64,000 nucleotides of DNA from Lasiosphaeria ovina (lineage: Eukaryota > Ascomycota > Sordariomycetes > Sordariales > Lasiosphaeriaceae), in NCBI GenBank assembly GCA_033439765.1, contig JAULSN010000001.1, positions 5,084,001 to 5,148,000 on the forward strand, given 5' to 3'. A program made the translations under genes and the position numbers. Below are positions 1-11,395 of the stretch, one piece after another. Position 1 is the stretch's first letter. Each line of letters starts with the position of its first letter. The notes below the pieces were generated by a model. The model was given only the letters and a program-made list of their open reading frames with translations, was not told where the DNA came from and searched no databases.

Positions 1-1
1 C

Positions 2-1063
2 TCGGCTGGTGTTCATGGTGCTCGGTTGGACACCCCGGATATGGACGCAGTGCGTCGCGGGCTGCGAGAGAACGCCCAAATTCACCAGTTGAAACCAGAA
101 CGGTCTGGATGGAAAGGCTCCCGCGGCAAAGGCGGGTTAGGTCTTTCCACCAAGGAAGTCATGACGACTATGGTTGATCTTTTTTCTGCCCAGATATTCA
201 AATGGGGAGTCGTGCGTACGTATTTTCCCATTTCTGTTGTTTCCGGAGGCCAGCCATACCCGAGACATGCATGGCTCTTGGGCGGCGGCTCTATTCCCGA
301 CCCTCGTCAGCTCACTGAGAGATAAGACGAACGAAACTGACAAAGCTGTGCAGACTGCGACCCACACCCGGGAAACATCTTTATCAGGCGCCTCCCGAGC
401 GGCAAGCCCGAGCTGGTGCTGATCGACCACGGGCTGTATGTTTACATGAGCGAAAAGTTTCGGCATGAGTACGGCGTTTTCTGGAAGTCACTTATGACAT
501 TCGACAACAAAAAGATTGTTGAGATCACCGAGGAATGGGGAATCAAGGCAGCCGATCTCTTTGCCTCGGCCACTCTGATGCGTCCATATGAAGGCGGCGA
601 CCAGGATTTCAAGCGGAGGATGTTGGGAGATATGGATGGAAAGACGGCTAGCGAACGAAGCTACGAGATGCAGCAACGGATGAAGCAAGGCATCCGAGAG
701 GTGCTGGCCGACGAGAACAAATGGCCCAAAGAACTCATCTTCATCGGCCGCAACATGAGAATTGTACAGGGCAATAACCAGTACCTTGGCTCGCCGGTCA
801 ACCGAGTTAAGATGATGGGCGAGTGGGCAAGCCGCAGCCTCTTCGAGGACCGGAACTTGCCGTGGCGCGAGAGATTTACCAACGTCTGGCAACACCTCTT
901 GTTCAAGGCTGTTCTGACCATGACAGATGTTGTTTTTTACTTTTTCAAGATCCGACAGTGGCTGGGCCGCGGGGGCGGTATGGAAGATGAGGTTGAGGCA
1001 CATATGAAGAGTGTAGCCAAGGACTTTGGGGTTGAGCTTCAACATGACGTGTTCGAGGGCTGA
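2..1063 (+). CDS. ABC1/UbiB-family atypical kinase, 3' part
   Basis: This is the C-terminal part of an ABC1 (aarF/UbiB/ADCK) protein; the gene starts outside the window. Exon A runs to 215, the intron is 216-353 (GTACGT donor, CTGAC branch, CAG acceptor), and exon B is 354-1063. The phase-1 junction restores the motif VVHCDPHPGN, the family's catalytic loop. It is followed by LVLIDHGLY, where IDHG stands in for the DFG metal-binding motif of canonical kinases. The family contains mitochondrial proteins that support coenzyme Q synthesis or distribution (yeast Coq8, Cqd1, Cqd2). The tail QGNNQYLGSPVNR is closer to the Cqd1/Cqd2-type branch than to Coq8, but that assignment is from memory. The segment before STKEVMTTMVDLF is Gly/Lys-rich and looks like a lineage-specific insert. 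Family confidence is high; the subfamily is uncertain. Confidence 0.88.
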
Positions 1064-4000
1064 GAGCCGGTTACGGTATGCCCCCTACTGCATCAAGACG
1101 TTACGGTAATATTTCATCGACTCCCACCACAAACCCCTCTCTCTCCTCCCCCTCGAAAAAAAAAAAAAAAAGAAAGAAAGAATGGCCGACGGCATATGAC
1201 AGTGGCGAACTGCTGCTGAAGAATCTGTACAACATTTTTGGCGAAAACATCTAGACGCTTTAGACGGATACCCAAGGCTGAACACTCACCACTTTATGGC
1301 GTTAGAGGAAATAGACGGACTGCTTCGAGCCCAGTCAGACAGTATGGGCTGTAAACAGATATAGAGACAACTATAGCTGGGCTGAGGCACCAGGCGGACT
1401 TGGACTTGTACATATGTACACACCTAGATACCTGAATATAAATCCCCACCATTTCGAACACGATCCCGGTAACCGCACTGCATGACAGAAGAAGAGGGGG
1501 CTCTCGCTTGTCCGGGGTATGGACTCGTGGAGGGCAGATCGCGGGGACAATTGCGGAAATCAGTGGGTTCCTCGACCATTACGTGTACACCCAGGGACGG
1601 ACGACAGGACAGTTTTGACTAGGGGCTGGCGATTGCCTCAGCCCCTTTCCTTACACCACATGAGGGGATTGCACAACCAACACACATGTTTGTGGCGTGC
1701 CTGTGCGACTGTAGTGAGATAGATAGTTTAGGCTGGAGGGTTTTTCTCGAATTTCTCTTGCCCCTACAGTGTTTCGTTCTGCGGTTTGGCATTGCTTCCA
1801 CTCCCTCCTTCCAGGTTGACTCCGTTCCTCACTCTTTCACACATCCACACTTCCCACACACATGCACCCGCGGTTTGCGTGCATGCGCATGATGTAGGAA
1901 CGACCGAAACAGACTAGCGCCCCAAGGGAGCGGTTTTTACTTCATGCCGTGGGGGAAGCTCTTGTGCCTACGGACCCATGCGTGTCTTATTGTGAAACAG
2001 CGCCAAATTTGTTCTGTGATGTTCTGCCCTCTTTCCCCACAGGGTTTGGTCTGCATCTGGCTTCCTTGGTTGGACGGCCTAGGCTGATTCATTTCGAGGC
2101 CGAACAGATGCCCCTCGCTTCCTCTTCCTTCTCCCACCCTCTTTAGTGATGCGTAATGACCTATCAGGCGATAGTGATCGAAAACCAGTTCCATTGCAGA
2201 AACGCAGACAAGCAAGTTGCACGGCCTTTAGAGTGCGGGTCTACGGATATCTGCCTGTGCTTTGCAGCACCGGTCAGACCCCTCCCCGACGGGAGCGAGT
2301 GACACTCAGCCCGCTTCCTGTTTTCTAGAACACGTAGAACCTGCCTGCTCCTTTTCCTGGTCTTGTTCAACCACCATGATCGACGCTCTATTCACACGTT
2401 TTCTCCGGATCCAGTGTAGGGACGGGAGTGGTGTTTCGGCACTGAGCTCGCCCTTGGGACAGACTAGTTCTATGGGCGCCGCAATGCCGCCGTAGCGACC
2501 CTCAACGCCGCCGCTAGTGTCAATTGTTAAAATGACGGACGGTAATAGCAACACTCGGCTCGGCAGCTTGCATTCTAGCTTGCTTTGATAATTGACGGTG
2601 ATACTACACGCGCGCGGCGCGCGCGTGACTGCCTATCCGTCCCATGTAAGTAGCCGAGGGAAGCAGGAATCGAAGAGGGTTTTCGGCGGTCGAACGAGGG
2701 TGAAGCAGAGGATGGGATGGCAGGATGGCAGGCTGGCAGGCTGGCCAGGGTTGTCCCAGTTATCCGAGCACAGCGAAAAGCTTTTCTGGGACCTTTACTG
2801 AGATTTGATTGGCTAGCCGAGTCTCACGGCCTGGCCAGGGGCTGCAGTTTAAAGGGGTAGGTTATCGTCTTCCGCGATCGCGAATTTCTGCAAGTAGGTA
2901 GTACCGGTACGTGGGTACGTGAGGTGGCACCTGGGAATAACGAAGAAACTCAATGCCGTGGCAGCGCCTCCGGGGAGCCTTCCTTCTAGGTGGTCTTCAG
3001 GAAATCGACGTGAACACCAAGGCGCTGTGCCGTTGAGTTTAGCAGCTGGCGGGGTATTTTGTAGGAGCCGAGAAACCGTCGATCTCCCATCCGGGCGTGT
3101 ATGGTCTCGTACTGCCTTTCCGCATCCATATGCCCCAGCTTTCTTTCGCTGCACATCCTAGGACTGAAGCAACGACTGGGAGTTCATGCTCTCGTGCGCC
3201 TGGGTCCTCCTAGAAGATATCGATTTTTGGTGGAGCCGTATTGGGCAATGCTCGAGTCGTCTTGTCTTGACTCTGGAGCGCATCCCAAAAGCTTTCCCTT
3301 GTCGTTAGCGGCATGGCCAACTTCGGAATCGCTTTGGTTCCAACCCAAGTTAAGGGTGCAGCAGGACGTTAGAGGTCGGCTCCAATTGACTTAGATCCCC
3401 CTGTAGATTTCGTAGGGTATTATCCATCTGCAGTGGTCCCGGGGCTACGCGCATCCCAGCCGACCTTCATAGCTGCTAGGTTGCTGGCCAATCTCTGCCA
3501 TCATCAAATAGTTGGGCCATATTTTCCGCGTCGCGCTCCGGACAGGGCTGCTCTCCTTTTTGCGCTCCCCTCTCAACCTGCCCCTGATATCCTCGGTGAC
3601 GGACGCAAGTCGGGCTGCATCGTTCAACGTCCTTTTCACTCTGCTTCTAGGTGACTTCTTCGTCACTTTTTACTGGGTTTCCTCCCTCAGCTGCCTCGAC
3701 TTGGCCCCCATTTCTGTAACTGGGTATTCTTTTCGCGCGAGCAAGTCTCCACACGTCGCGCGCCCACTTCGCCAACTCGAGCTATCACCACTGCCCTTAA
3801 GCTTTGGACTGCTCGACTTTGTGGCCGCGAAAGTTTGAGTAAGTCCCGTCTCTCCATGCCAGCCAGCAACGGCACTCGTCTGTACGAACAAGCTGGTTCT
3901 CAAGGTCAACCGCCCTCCTCCACCCCATCTACTTTTCGTAATGGGGGAAGGCGCAAGCGTCAAGCACTTGTCACCACCGGTTCTTGCCCTTGCAATCAGT

Positions 4001-4728
4001 CGCGCACCACACGGTCGGGGGGGGTTTTCTTGACCTTTAGACGAGCTGCCTCTCTCGTCGCGGTTGCCATTGAATTGGCCAGCGACAGACAGTCGTGATC
4101 GGGTCATTTGCCGTGGGGAAGAATGTGTTAACCAGAGAACCTTGCGTTTGCTGACGCGGCTACTGGCCCAAAGCTCTCCCAGCTGTCCAGTCTCTCATCC
4201 GAACAGAGCTCCAAGCGGGTTCGCCTCCCTCGACCACTTTCCGTCCACAACGGTCACTTGCACTTTCCTTTCGCAGTTTCCGCGGCGCTCCTGTCGGGAT
4301 TGTGCCTGCCCCTCCAAAAAGAAGAAAAAAACAGAAGGGAAAAAGGACCCGACAATTTGATCGACACCCGACCAATTCGCCAATTGCAATTGCCAACAGC
4401 CAATAAAGCCGGCGGCTCAGCAAACGAAGAAGGGGCGTCTAAGACAAACCGAAACGGTGATTTGCACCGACACCCTCCCCAGAGCCAAACTTGTTCAGTA
4501 GCTCTGCGAAGTGAGTTGCCTGTTGGCCAAGGCGGCCGCTTCCATTTCTTCCGCGGCACCTCGAAGCTGATCGTTGCGACAGGCTTGTGCAACTTGCTGG
4601 CCGGTTGTTTCCTGGCCATTGTGCAGCCTCCTGGCCACTCCGATCGCAGTTTCTGAAGCCTGAAACGTTCCCCCCGTTTGATGCTACCGCGCCGTAGCAG
4701 TTTGAAATAGCCCAGCCTGGATCAAGCA
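1064..4728. other. Intergenic region and septin-gene leader
   Basis: I see no convincing gene in this 3.7-kb gap; open frames are short and look like chance. It holds an A16 run at 1156-1171, a 21-bp CG-rich palindrome at 2607-2627 and a short GGCAG-type repeat near 2717-2745. From about 3400 to 4728 the plus strand is C/T-rich, as in fungal promoters and 5' leaders. A perfect GTAAGT at 3839 with later YAG sites (for example 4274-4276) could be a 5'-UTR intron of the septin gene; this is inference only. Confidence 0.5.
2607..2627. repeat. 21-bp CG-rich perfect palindrome
   Basis: Arms of 10 bases, CACGCGCGCG and CGCGCGCGTG, flank one central G. It lies about 2.1 kb upstream of the septin-like gene. 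It could form a cruciform or bind a dimeric protein; the function is unknown. Confidence 0.7.
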
Positions 4729-6330
4729 ATGAGCCCTCCTCGCCGCTCTAGCCTCGGAATGTTGCTCAGGCGTAGCAAAAGCGGAGATCTCAAGAAGCAG
4801 CAGGCTGCAAAAGAGCAGGAGCTCCAGCGCCAGCGCGATGCTTCTGTCTCCAAGTCTCCACCACGTCTCCCAGTCCTCTACAATGGAGCACCCGCACCTC
4901 AACTAGGAATTGGTGGAGACTCCCGTCCCGATTCTCTTGCAATTGTATCTGGAAGAGCAGATCATTCGAGTGCAACCCCGCGGCCATCCATGGAGCCTTC
5001 TCGCTCCATCATCAGCGTCCCTCCGATCCCCAATGGCGGGTTCGACCCCTACGCCGGAACGGGGAGCATGGCGCACCGGGGCCGATACAGCTATGCTAGC
5101 AGCGCCATAAGCACCATCAACAGTCCCAGAAGGGTTCGAAGAAGAAAGGACCCCACGCCTTTCAAGTAGGTTGCGTCACGGCTCCATTCTGGTATCCTTT
5201 TTCCTCTTCTCTTTGCATTTGGGGCTAATTCAACTGTCACTAGTATTCTGATTGTCGGCTCCTCCAACTCTGGAAAGACGTCGTTTCTTGAATTCCTGAA
5301 GAGCACACTGGCCCTGCCCGAGAAGAAGCGGTCCAAGAGCACCATTGAGCAGGATGAATACCCCAGAGTTTCCCCGTCGGGCACCTTCATTCCTCATTAC
5401 CTCGAGACGGAAATCGATAACGAGCGCATCGGACTGACGCTTTGGGACTCTGAGGGCCTGGAGAAGAATGTCGTGGACTTACAGCTTCGCGAAATGGCGA
5501 GCTTTCTTGAGAGCAAGTTCGAGGATACCTTTAACGAAGAGATGAAGGTCGTGAGATCGCCTGGGGTACAGGATACCCACATCCATGCCGTCTTCCTTAT
5601 CCTTGACCCAGCACGTCTCGACCGAAACATTGGAGCAACCAAGGCTGCCGCTGCCGCCAATCAGAAGAATGGCGCAAAGAGCTACCCGCCTGCTCGCATT
5701 CTTGGAAGTCTGGATGAAGACTTGGACCTTCAGGTTCTCCGGATTCTGCAGGGCAAGACGACGGTGATCCCAGTTATTTCGAAGGCTGACACAATCACGA
5801 CTAAGCACATGGACGTGCTCAAGAAGACAGTATGGGACAGTCTCAAGAAAGCAAACCTCGATCCCCTCGAATCCCTTGGTCTGGACGAGGACGACTTCAC
5901 TCCGGATTCTAGCAGAATTATCGAAGAGGACGAAGACCCGGAATCGGAACCCAGCGACGAGGATGTTAACCCCGATGATGGCGATCTGCCCATTCAAGGA
6001 CACGAATCCTCACCTAGGGCTAAGAGGCTCTCGAGTGGCTCGGTTCGTCGTCATAAAGTTACAGACGATGGCCCAAGAGACGACGAGGTGCCTTTTATTC
6101 CCATGTCGATAATCAGCCCTGACATCTACGAGCCTGGAATTGTCGGGCGTCAGTTTCCCTGGGGTTTTGCGGATCCGAAAAATGAAAAGCATTGCGACTT
6201 CCTCCGCCTGAAGGATGCTGTCTTCAGTGAATGGCGCGGCGAGCTCCGCGAGGCCAGCAGAGAGCGGTGGTATGAGGGCTGGAGGACGAGCAGGCTTAAG
6301 CAGCGAGATGGATCTAAGCTCCGCCGATAA
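4729..6330 (+). CDS. Divergent septin-family GTPase
   Basis: Two exons, 4729-5165 and 5244-6330, with an intron at 5166-5243 (GTAGGT...TAG). The phase-2 junction reads PFNILIVG; the protein is 507 residues. The N-terminal 140 residues are basic, Ser/Pro-rich and probably disordered. The G1 P-loop GSSNSGKT is at about 151-158. The G3 position reads WDSEG (213-217) instead of the usual DTPG. The G4 position reads SKADT (325-329), as in septins (A/SKAD). The C-terminal GRQFPWG and the HCDF-LR element match the end of the septin G domain. An acidic insert of about 80 residues separates G4 from that end. Septins form filaments at the cell cortex and septa. With a changed G3 loop this may be a non-core septin or a weakly hydrolysing GTPase. 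There is no clear C-terminal coiled coil beyond the basic tail. Assignment to the septin superfamily is firm; the exact subgroup is not. Confidence 0.82.
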
Positions 6331-7330
6331 ACCTGTGGGCTTTGAGCAGGAGATTGAGCGGGTCAGAAATCCTGTTTTCCGGTTTCGGCTTTGGTCCAAG
6401 TTCCCCGAGAACGGCTGTTCTTTTTTGAACGTATTTTGCAAACCAGAAAACGGACCGCCTGACGAGAAAACGAACGCCACACTCCACATATGGCCATGCG
6501 ATAATACGCAGCGAGAAAATAATCGGTGCACTATTTTTCCTTTCCGGCTTTCGGGTCAACAAAACCTAAAACTGCGGCGACAACATCATACCCTATTGCT
6601 TTCCTTTGTCATGTTGACAGTCTATCTTACCGGCCTTTCCCGACGCAGATTCTTACAACGAGTTTTTGAAACCTCGGTGAGGCCAATTTTCTCTGGGCCA
6701 ACGGAGGTCTACTTGGCCTCTGGGAGGCGTTGGACGCATTTTTATGTGGTAGCGGCGCTGAAGGAAAAGTCGGTCTGAAAAGAAACTTCAGCTTTTGTTC
6801 TCTTATGTAAACCATGTTACCTATCTTCGGACATGAATACCCCTTTTCTATCTTTCCATTCTCCCCTGCTGTTTTATCCTTCTGGACAAGTTTGCCGAGA
6901 TGGGGCGAGAATGTGATTTCTAACAGCCTGGTGGCACTCCTGTTTTCCTCATCGTCTCCTGTTTGCTTCCTCGGTGGGGAACAGAACACCATTTCTTTCA
7001 CACATGAATCATCCTTAGTTTTAGTTTAACACTGCACGGATTCCTATCCGGGCACGGCAACTGAAATGACATACATGTTGACAAGTTTATTTCCACTTTG
7101 AACCTAATCATGCTTCACCTGATACACATGGCAAGGGACGTCAAATTCCAAACATGGTTCAGCTCGCTCGAAAGCAAATGCTCAATCACGGCGGCTATTG
7201 TCTTATTTGATATCTGATATTTGATATTCGCTACGAAAAAATGGGCGGTGCAATTAACTGTTCCTCCGCAACGACTGACTTGGTGTGACTTGTCAAGGAC
7301 AACCCGCAACTGAAAGTGAACGAATGTTTT
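6331..7330. other. Convergent intergenic region
   Basis: This is the space between the 3' ends of the septin-like gene (+) and the zinc-protein gene (-). I see only short chance reading frames, AT-rich stretches near 7200-7230 and no RNA gene. It presumably holds both 3' UTRs. Confidence 0.5.
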
Positions 7331-8854
7331 TCAGTTCTGTAACCTAACCATGGTTTGGTCCTCCCATGCCTTGACGGCGGCGCTGAAGGGCGTGACGTTG
7401 GCGGCAATGTCCTTGGTGTGGTAGCCTGTCTCAGAGTCGGCCGCGTAGTGGTCCAACCGGTCTCGGTCAGCTCGCTTCCGTGTGTGAAGGTGCACCGCCC
7501 CCCGGTGCCGCAGGAAGTTGGTGTCCGCACATCGTATCGAACACCACACGGTCGGCAGCTTGATCGAGTCCATGCACTCATTGCAGAAGTAGATCTCGCT
7601 CCCCGTGTCGAGCCCGTCCTCGCCCATCGGATGGTCCTCGTCCTGGACCAGCTGGATGCACTCGCCTCCAGATGCGCAGGTATGGGATTTGGTGTGCCGT
7701 GTCTGTTGAAGAGGAAAAGGAGTTGAATCGTTAGCAGGGGAAAAATGAGACTGATATAAAAATTTAATGCATGAAAGGTTTTGTTTTTGTCTTACATGGC
7801 CTTTGTGCTCACACTCCGGAGAGCAGTAAACCGTTGGGTGATCCTGGACGTTGCGCCGCACGAGAATGGTGCAGATCGGGCAGCAGAGGAAATCTCTCGT
7901 GCTTGGCATTTGGCCGCATACGGCGCATGGCGGGAGGTCGTAAAGCTCGTCAGGTATCTTCTGCTCAAAGCTTTCCCGGTTCTTGAGCTTCCTCGACTTC
8001 TGCAGCTCGTGAGCGGCTCGCGCCCGCCGTAGCTCATCAAGGCGCTCCCTAAGCCTACTCGTCTGCTCGCGGGCTCCGGTTGCTGCTTGCCTTTCCTCCA
8101 AGACACGCTCGACGACATGCTCCATGGACCGATGGTCTTTGAGCATGTCGAAGTACTTTTGGTGGTGCTTGGGGACCGCGCCATACCGCGCGCCATCGGC
8201 GCCGGAACGGTTGGCGGCGAAGAAGGCTTCCCGCAAGACTTCGAGCTGCTTCAAGGGCTGCTGTGCCGCAAGCAGACGGGCCGGGATATCGCCTCCGCCT
8301 CCGCCTCCACCTCCGCCTCCCTCGAATTCTCTCACCGCCTCAGGAGATGCCAGGCCCTTGCGCAGAATCCCGGCAATGTCCCTTGCTAGCCCGGAAAAGT
8401 CCGAGGGTGGGTCCTCGAGCTTCTCGAAGACGGCCTCCCGGCCGGCCGGGTCGCCGACCATGAGGCGCAGCAACGAGGATCGCACGTTCTCGGCGTACCA
8501 CCGGCTGCGCTCCTCTTGGATGCGGTCGTCGATGGCCCGCGGGTCCAGCTGATACTCCTTGGCGTCAGCACACATCGTGTCGAGCTCTTGCAAGAAGGCA
8601 CGCCGCGACGAGAACCACTCGTGGTCGGTCGAGTTGAGGTAACGCGACCGGACGGCCTCGAGCAGCTTCTCAAAGCAGTCGGGACACTCGATGATGGGCT
8701 TCCCGCTGCTACTGCTGGTGGCTGTGGTGGTGTTGCTGGGGCCGATTTCGTCATTGTGGTCAGCCGCGCACTTCTGGCGAATCTGTGCCACCTCGTCGAT
8801 GAGCTGCTTGCTCTTGCTCACAGCGAGCGCCGATTGCAGCAGTATTTCTGTCAT
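7331..8854 (-). CDS. Uncharacterised Cys-rich zinc-binding protein
   Basis: Two exons on the minus strand, 8854-7796 and 7702-7331. The 93-nt intron at 7703-7795 has a GTAAGA donor, GCTAAC branch and CAG acceptor. It is in frame and stop-free, so an unspliced reading also exists (507 residues instead of 476). The order is an N-terminal CPDC pair near residue 57, helical and charged middle, a run of 10 glycines, a coiled-coil-like R/E-rich stretch, and then a Cys/His cluster. That cluster holds CAVC, CCPIC, YCSPEC, CASGGEC, FCNEC and WCSIRC, enough ligands for several zinc sites. It resembles MYND or HIT-type fingers but does not match either exactly. I do not recognise a named family. It lies divergent to the SF3b10 gene with about 590 bp between the start codons. 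The gene is real by codon use and the strong start; function is unknown. Confidence 0.72.
   Translation of the reverse strand: MTEILLQSALAVSKSKQLIDEVAQIRQKCAADHNDEIGPSNTTTATSSSSGKPIIECPDCFEKLLEAVRSRYLNSTDHEWFSSRRAFLQELDTMCADAKEYQLDPRAIDDRIQEERSRWYAENVRSSLLRLMVGDPAGREAVFEKLEDPPSDFSGLARDIAGILRKGLASPEAVREFEGGGGGGGGGGDIPARLLAAQQPLKQLEVLREAFFAANRSGADGARYGAVPKHHQKYFDMLKDHRSMEHVVERVLEERQAATGAREQTSRLRERLDELRRARAAHELQKSRKLKNRESFEQKIPDELYDLPPCAVCGQMPSTRDFLCCPICTILVRRNVQDHPTVYCSPECEHKGHVRQKQNLSCIKFLYQSHFSPANDSTPFPLQQTRHTKSHTCASGGECIQLVQDEDHPMGEDGLDTGSEIYFCNECMDSIKLPTVWCSIRCADTNFLRHRGAVHLHTRKRADRDRLDHYAADSETGYHTKDIAANVTPFSAAVKAWEDQTMVRLQN
8291..8320. repeat. Glycine-codon repeat in zinc-protein gene
   Basis: Ten consecutive glycine codons (mostly GGC/GGA on the minus strand) inside the zinc-protein coding region. 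This is a length-variable microsatellite type, probably a flexible linker. Confidence 0.75.
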
Positions 8855-9444
8855 GGTGATATCTGACGGCGGGATCTGAGAATTTTGGCCCTCCTCTTCA
8901 ACGCCTTATCAGCAACGCCTCGTCCCTGTTCTAGGGAAACAGGCGCATTCCACGTGTGGTATCGATATCTTTCTTGAGTTGAACCGCGGTCTCAACACGA
9001 ATTTGACCCCAGCCACTTCCTTCCTCCCTGTGCTGTTCCCTTTTACAACCCGCGGCGATTTCCCGGTACAGTCCTAAATGTCGTCTATTTATGGCAGAAA
9101 TAGTAGAGAATTAACGGTACCTCTTATATTAAGGAACTTTTGCTGTATTTCAAATGTGGCAAATGCGTGGTGAATCGTCCGCCTGAACGAATGCTTGTAC
9201 AGCCAAGGCAATTCTAGTATGAGACAGGTGGTGGAGACATGGAAGCTATTAGCGCCAAGGCAACCCCCGTTATGCGCTTTGTCACTCACCTAAGTCAACA
9301 GCCAATTAAACTTTGCGCCTCGATTAGTGTGCACGTCTCCGTCGCAAACCGCTTTCCGCGTCCACATCTCGAAGCACGATCAGCAAGCAGCGCAACTATT
9401 ACTGCAGCATAGATTCCTGACTGCTCAACGGGCAATAATTCAGA
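8855..9444. other. Divergent promoter region
   Basis: This holds the 5' regions of the zinc-protein gene (-) and the SF3b10 gene (+). I see no gene and no clear TATA box or named operator. Confidence 0.45.
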
Positions 9445-9911
9445 ATGGTATGCCTTCTTTGCTGCTCCTTTCCCCGCCAATACGATTCCGCGTCCAAGGC
9501 GAGAGCGAAGGCCGCTAACAAAAACCCGCGTCGTCGCACACACAACAGGCCGACAAGCTTCGCACACAGCAAGAGCTTGAGCGCCTGCAGGCCAAGTACA
9601 TTGGCACCGGACACCCCGACACGACCAGCTGGGAGTGGAAGACGAACATCTACCGCGACACATACTCGAGCATCGTCGGCCACCCCCCGCTGCTTTCGTA
9701 TCTTGCCCTCGCCCAGAATGAACCAGTCGCCAAAGTGCGCGCCGATATGATACGAGTGAGCCCTGGTTTCATTCCCTGCTTTTTTCCCCCCTTCACAGAC
9801 GAGGTCTTTCTAATCAACAGTGTTTAGAAAATGCTGCAGCCGGCTGGGCCTCCGCCGCCCCGCGAAGACGATATGGCGGTGGCTATTCCACAAACGCGGA
9901 ACGATTCGTGA
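9445..9911 (+). CDS. SF3b10 / SF3B5, U2 snRNP splicing factor subunit
   Basis: Three coding exons: 9445-9447 (the ATG alone), 9549-9755 and 9828-9911. Introns are 9448-9548 (GTATGC...CAG) and 9756-9827 (GTGAGC...TAG). The 97-residue product reads MADKLRTQQELERLQAKY, then YIGTGHPDTTSWEWK and KMLQPAGPPPP. This matches human SF3B5 almost motif for motif (QLEHLQSKYIGTGH, TTKWEW, KMLQPCGPP). Family length is 85-100 residues. SF3b10 packs against SF3B1 in the SF3b complex of the U2 snRNP, which recognises the intron branch point in the nucleus. The acceptor at 9827 was chosen over the CAG at 9820 because it alone keeps the conserved KMLQP frame. The splicing-factor gene itself needs splicing directly after its start codon. 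Confidence 0.93.
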
Positions 9912-10255
9912 GAAACGACCCAGGAAACCGAATATATCCATTACAATACACATTTAAAAGACAGCGAGGGACCGGGTAGTTTCCAGAGGCAGGCCGAGCA
10001 GTATACTAGGGCCATAGTTTTTTCCCCAAATTCTCCCGCATGTGTCGTCTTTCGGGCGCCCTACAGGCTAGAAGTTGGAGTCCGCCAGCTGCGGATCGGT
10101 CCCAACGCATTGGCAGCGCAGAGGGATATGTAAGCTTAGGAGGCGAAAGCGCTTTTGACCCATAGGCCTTTTGCAAGCGCAAAGCCCAATCCCGCAGAAA
10201 ATGGGTAACAATACAAAGTAATACCTGACACCAAACACCTAGCCCCAGCGCAGAG
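9912..10255. other. Convergent intergenic region
   Basis: This is the short gap between the 3' ends of the SF3b10 (+) and NSE3 (-) genes. Nothing distinct is visible; it presumably holds both 3' UTRs. Confidence 0.45.
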
Positions 10256-11395
10256 TCACTCGTTGTCGTCGTCTTCCTCGGATGCCGGTCTCCTTCTACT
10301 CCTCAGTCTCGAGCTTGGCCCGGCCACAGCGGGTGCCACCTGCGGGACCTCCTCCTCCTCCTCCTCCTCCTCCTCGATGTCGGCTGCCACATTCGTCTTC
10401 CGGTCCTTAACCTTCAGGGTCACTTGCAGCTTCCTCTCCAACTCATCGGTCGACCCGCCGTAGATTGTTCTGACCAAAGACGCAACCGACTCGCTGTCGA
10501 CCTCCTTCTTGCCGCGCGGCCCAACGTGCCAGGTCGTCGAGTCCTCGTCGTCCTGCGTCCTCGCTTCCGTCACTCTCACGAGATATCCTTGCTTGATCAT
10601 CCGCTGCAGCACGACCTCGGTTTTCTCGTTTGGCGCGTTCTTATTGTTTGGGTTGAGACTGGGCATGTTCTCGGCGGCATTGAGCCGCGCGAGGTATCTC
10701 CGGAAACGCGGGTCGCTGAGCTCCCCTCCGCTCAGTGTGATTATGGCGATGATAAAAGAGTACAGCCCCACGTACGAGGCTTCGCCGTCCGCGGATTGCA
10801 CTTTGGAGGGCGTAATGATAGCCGGGTCCCGATAATCTTCGGGCAAGACCGAGACGAGCATGTATGAGTTTGATGATGGCTCTTTGTGGTTTTGTGATTT
10901 GGCCGCTGTCTCGCCCAGAGGCCACGCGTTAGTGAAGCAAGTACCTGGAATTTCGAACTACGGACCTTTTCGCTTTTGATCGGCAGTCATGAGGTTCCTG
11001 TCCCTCGTCGGCAGCTCTACCATCTCCATACCGAACGCGGCCCTAAGCTGCTTCTGCGCCCCGGCAAACACTTTCTTGAACTCCCTTCCCTGGGGCCCAA
11101 GTACTGGCAAGAATAGATTCAGCCTCGAGTTACTATTACTCGGTTGAAGAAGTAGACTCAAACCTTTTTCCTTGATCCCGTCGCGGCGGATGGGTGTCCG
11201 CGAGTACTCGCAGGCGAGGGCGTAGCGCACAAGCTTCTTGATAAGCTGGCTCGACTCGGCCGACTCGGCCCGCTCAATACCCTCCATCGGGTCGCCGCCG
11301 TCCAAGTCACCACCCTCGGGGCTCTCAGCCTGCATCGACATCTCTTCATCTTCGTCATCTGGGACAGCCGCCCGTCGTCGCCGTTGGGGGGGCAT
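10256..11395 (-). CDS. NSE3: SMC5-SMC6 complex subunit Nse3 (MAGE domain)
   Basis: Three exons on the minus strand: 11395-11164, 11103-10966 and 10881-10256. Introns are 11104-11163 (GTTTGA...CAG, 60 nt, in frame) and 10882-10965 (GTCCGT...AAG). The product is 331 residues. The first splice restores IKEKVLGPQGREFKKVF, the second KRKEPSSNSYMLVSVLP. Both segments fit the MAGE homology domain, as does SYVGLYSFIIAIITLSGGELSD (winged-helix core). The N-terminus MPPQRRRRAAVPDDEDEE and the C-terminal E-rich run are low complexity. Nse3 works with Nse1 (RING) and Nse4 in SMC5/6, in nuclear DNA repair and recombination. The GTCCGT donor and AAG acceptor are weak, so the second intron is the less certain one. 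The start is the first ATG in the frame; a GTG-initiated extension upstream was rejected. The gene shares a 407-bp divergent promoter region with SLS1. Confidence 0.87.
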
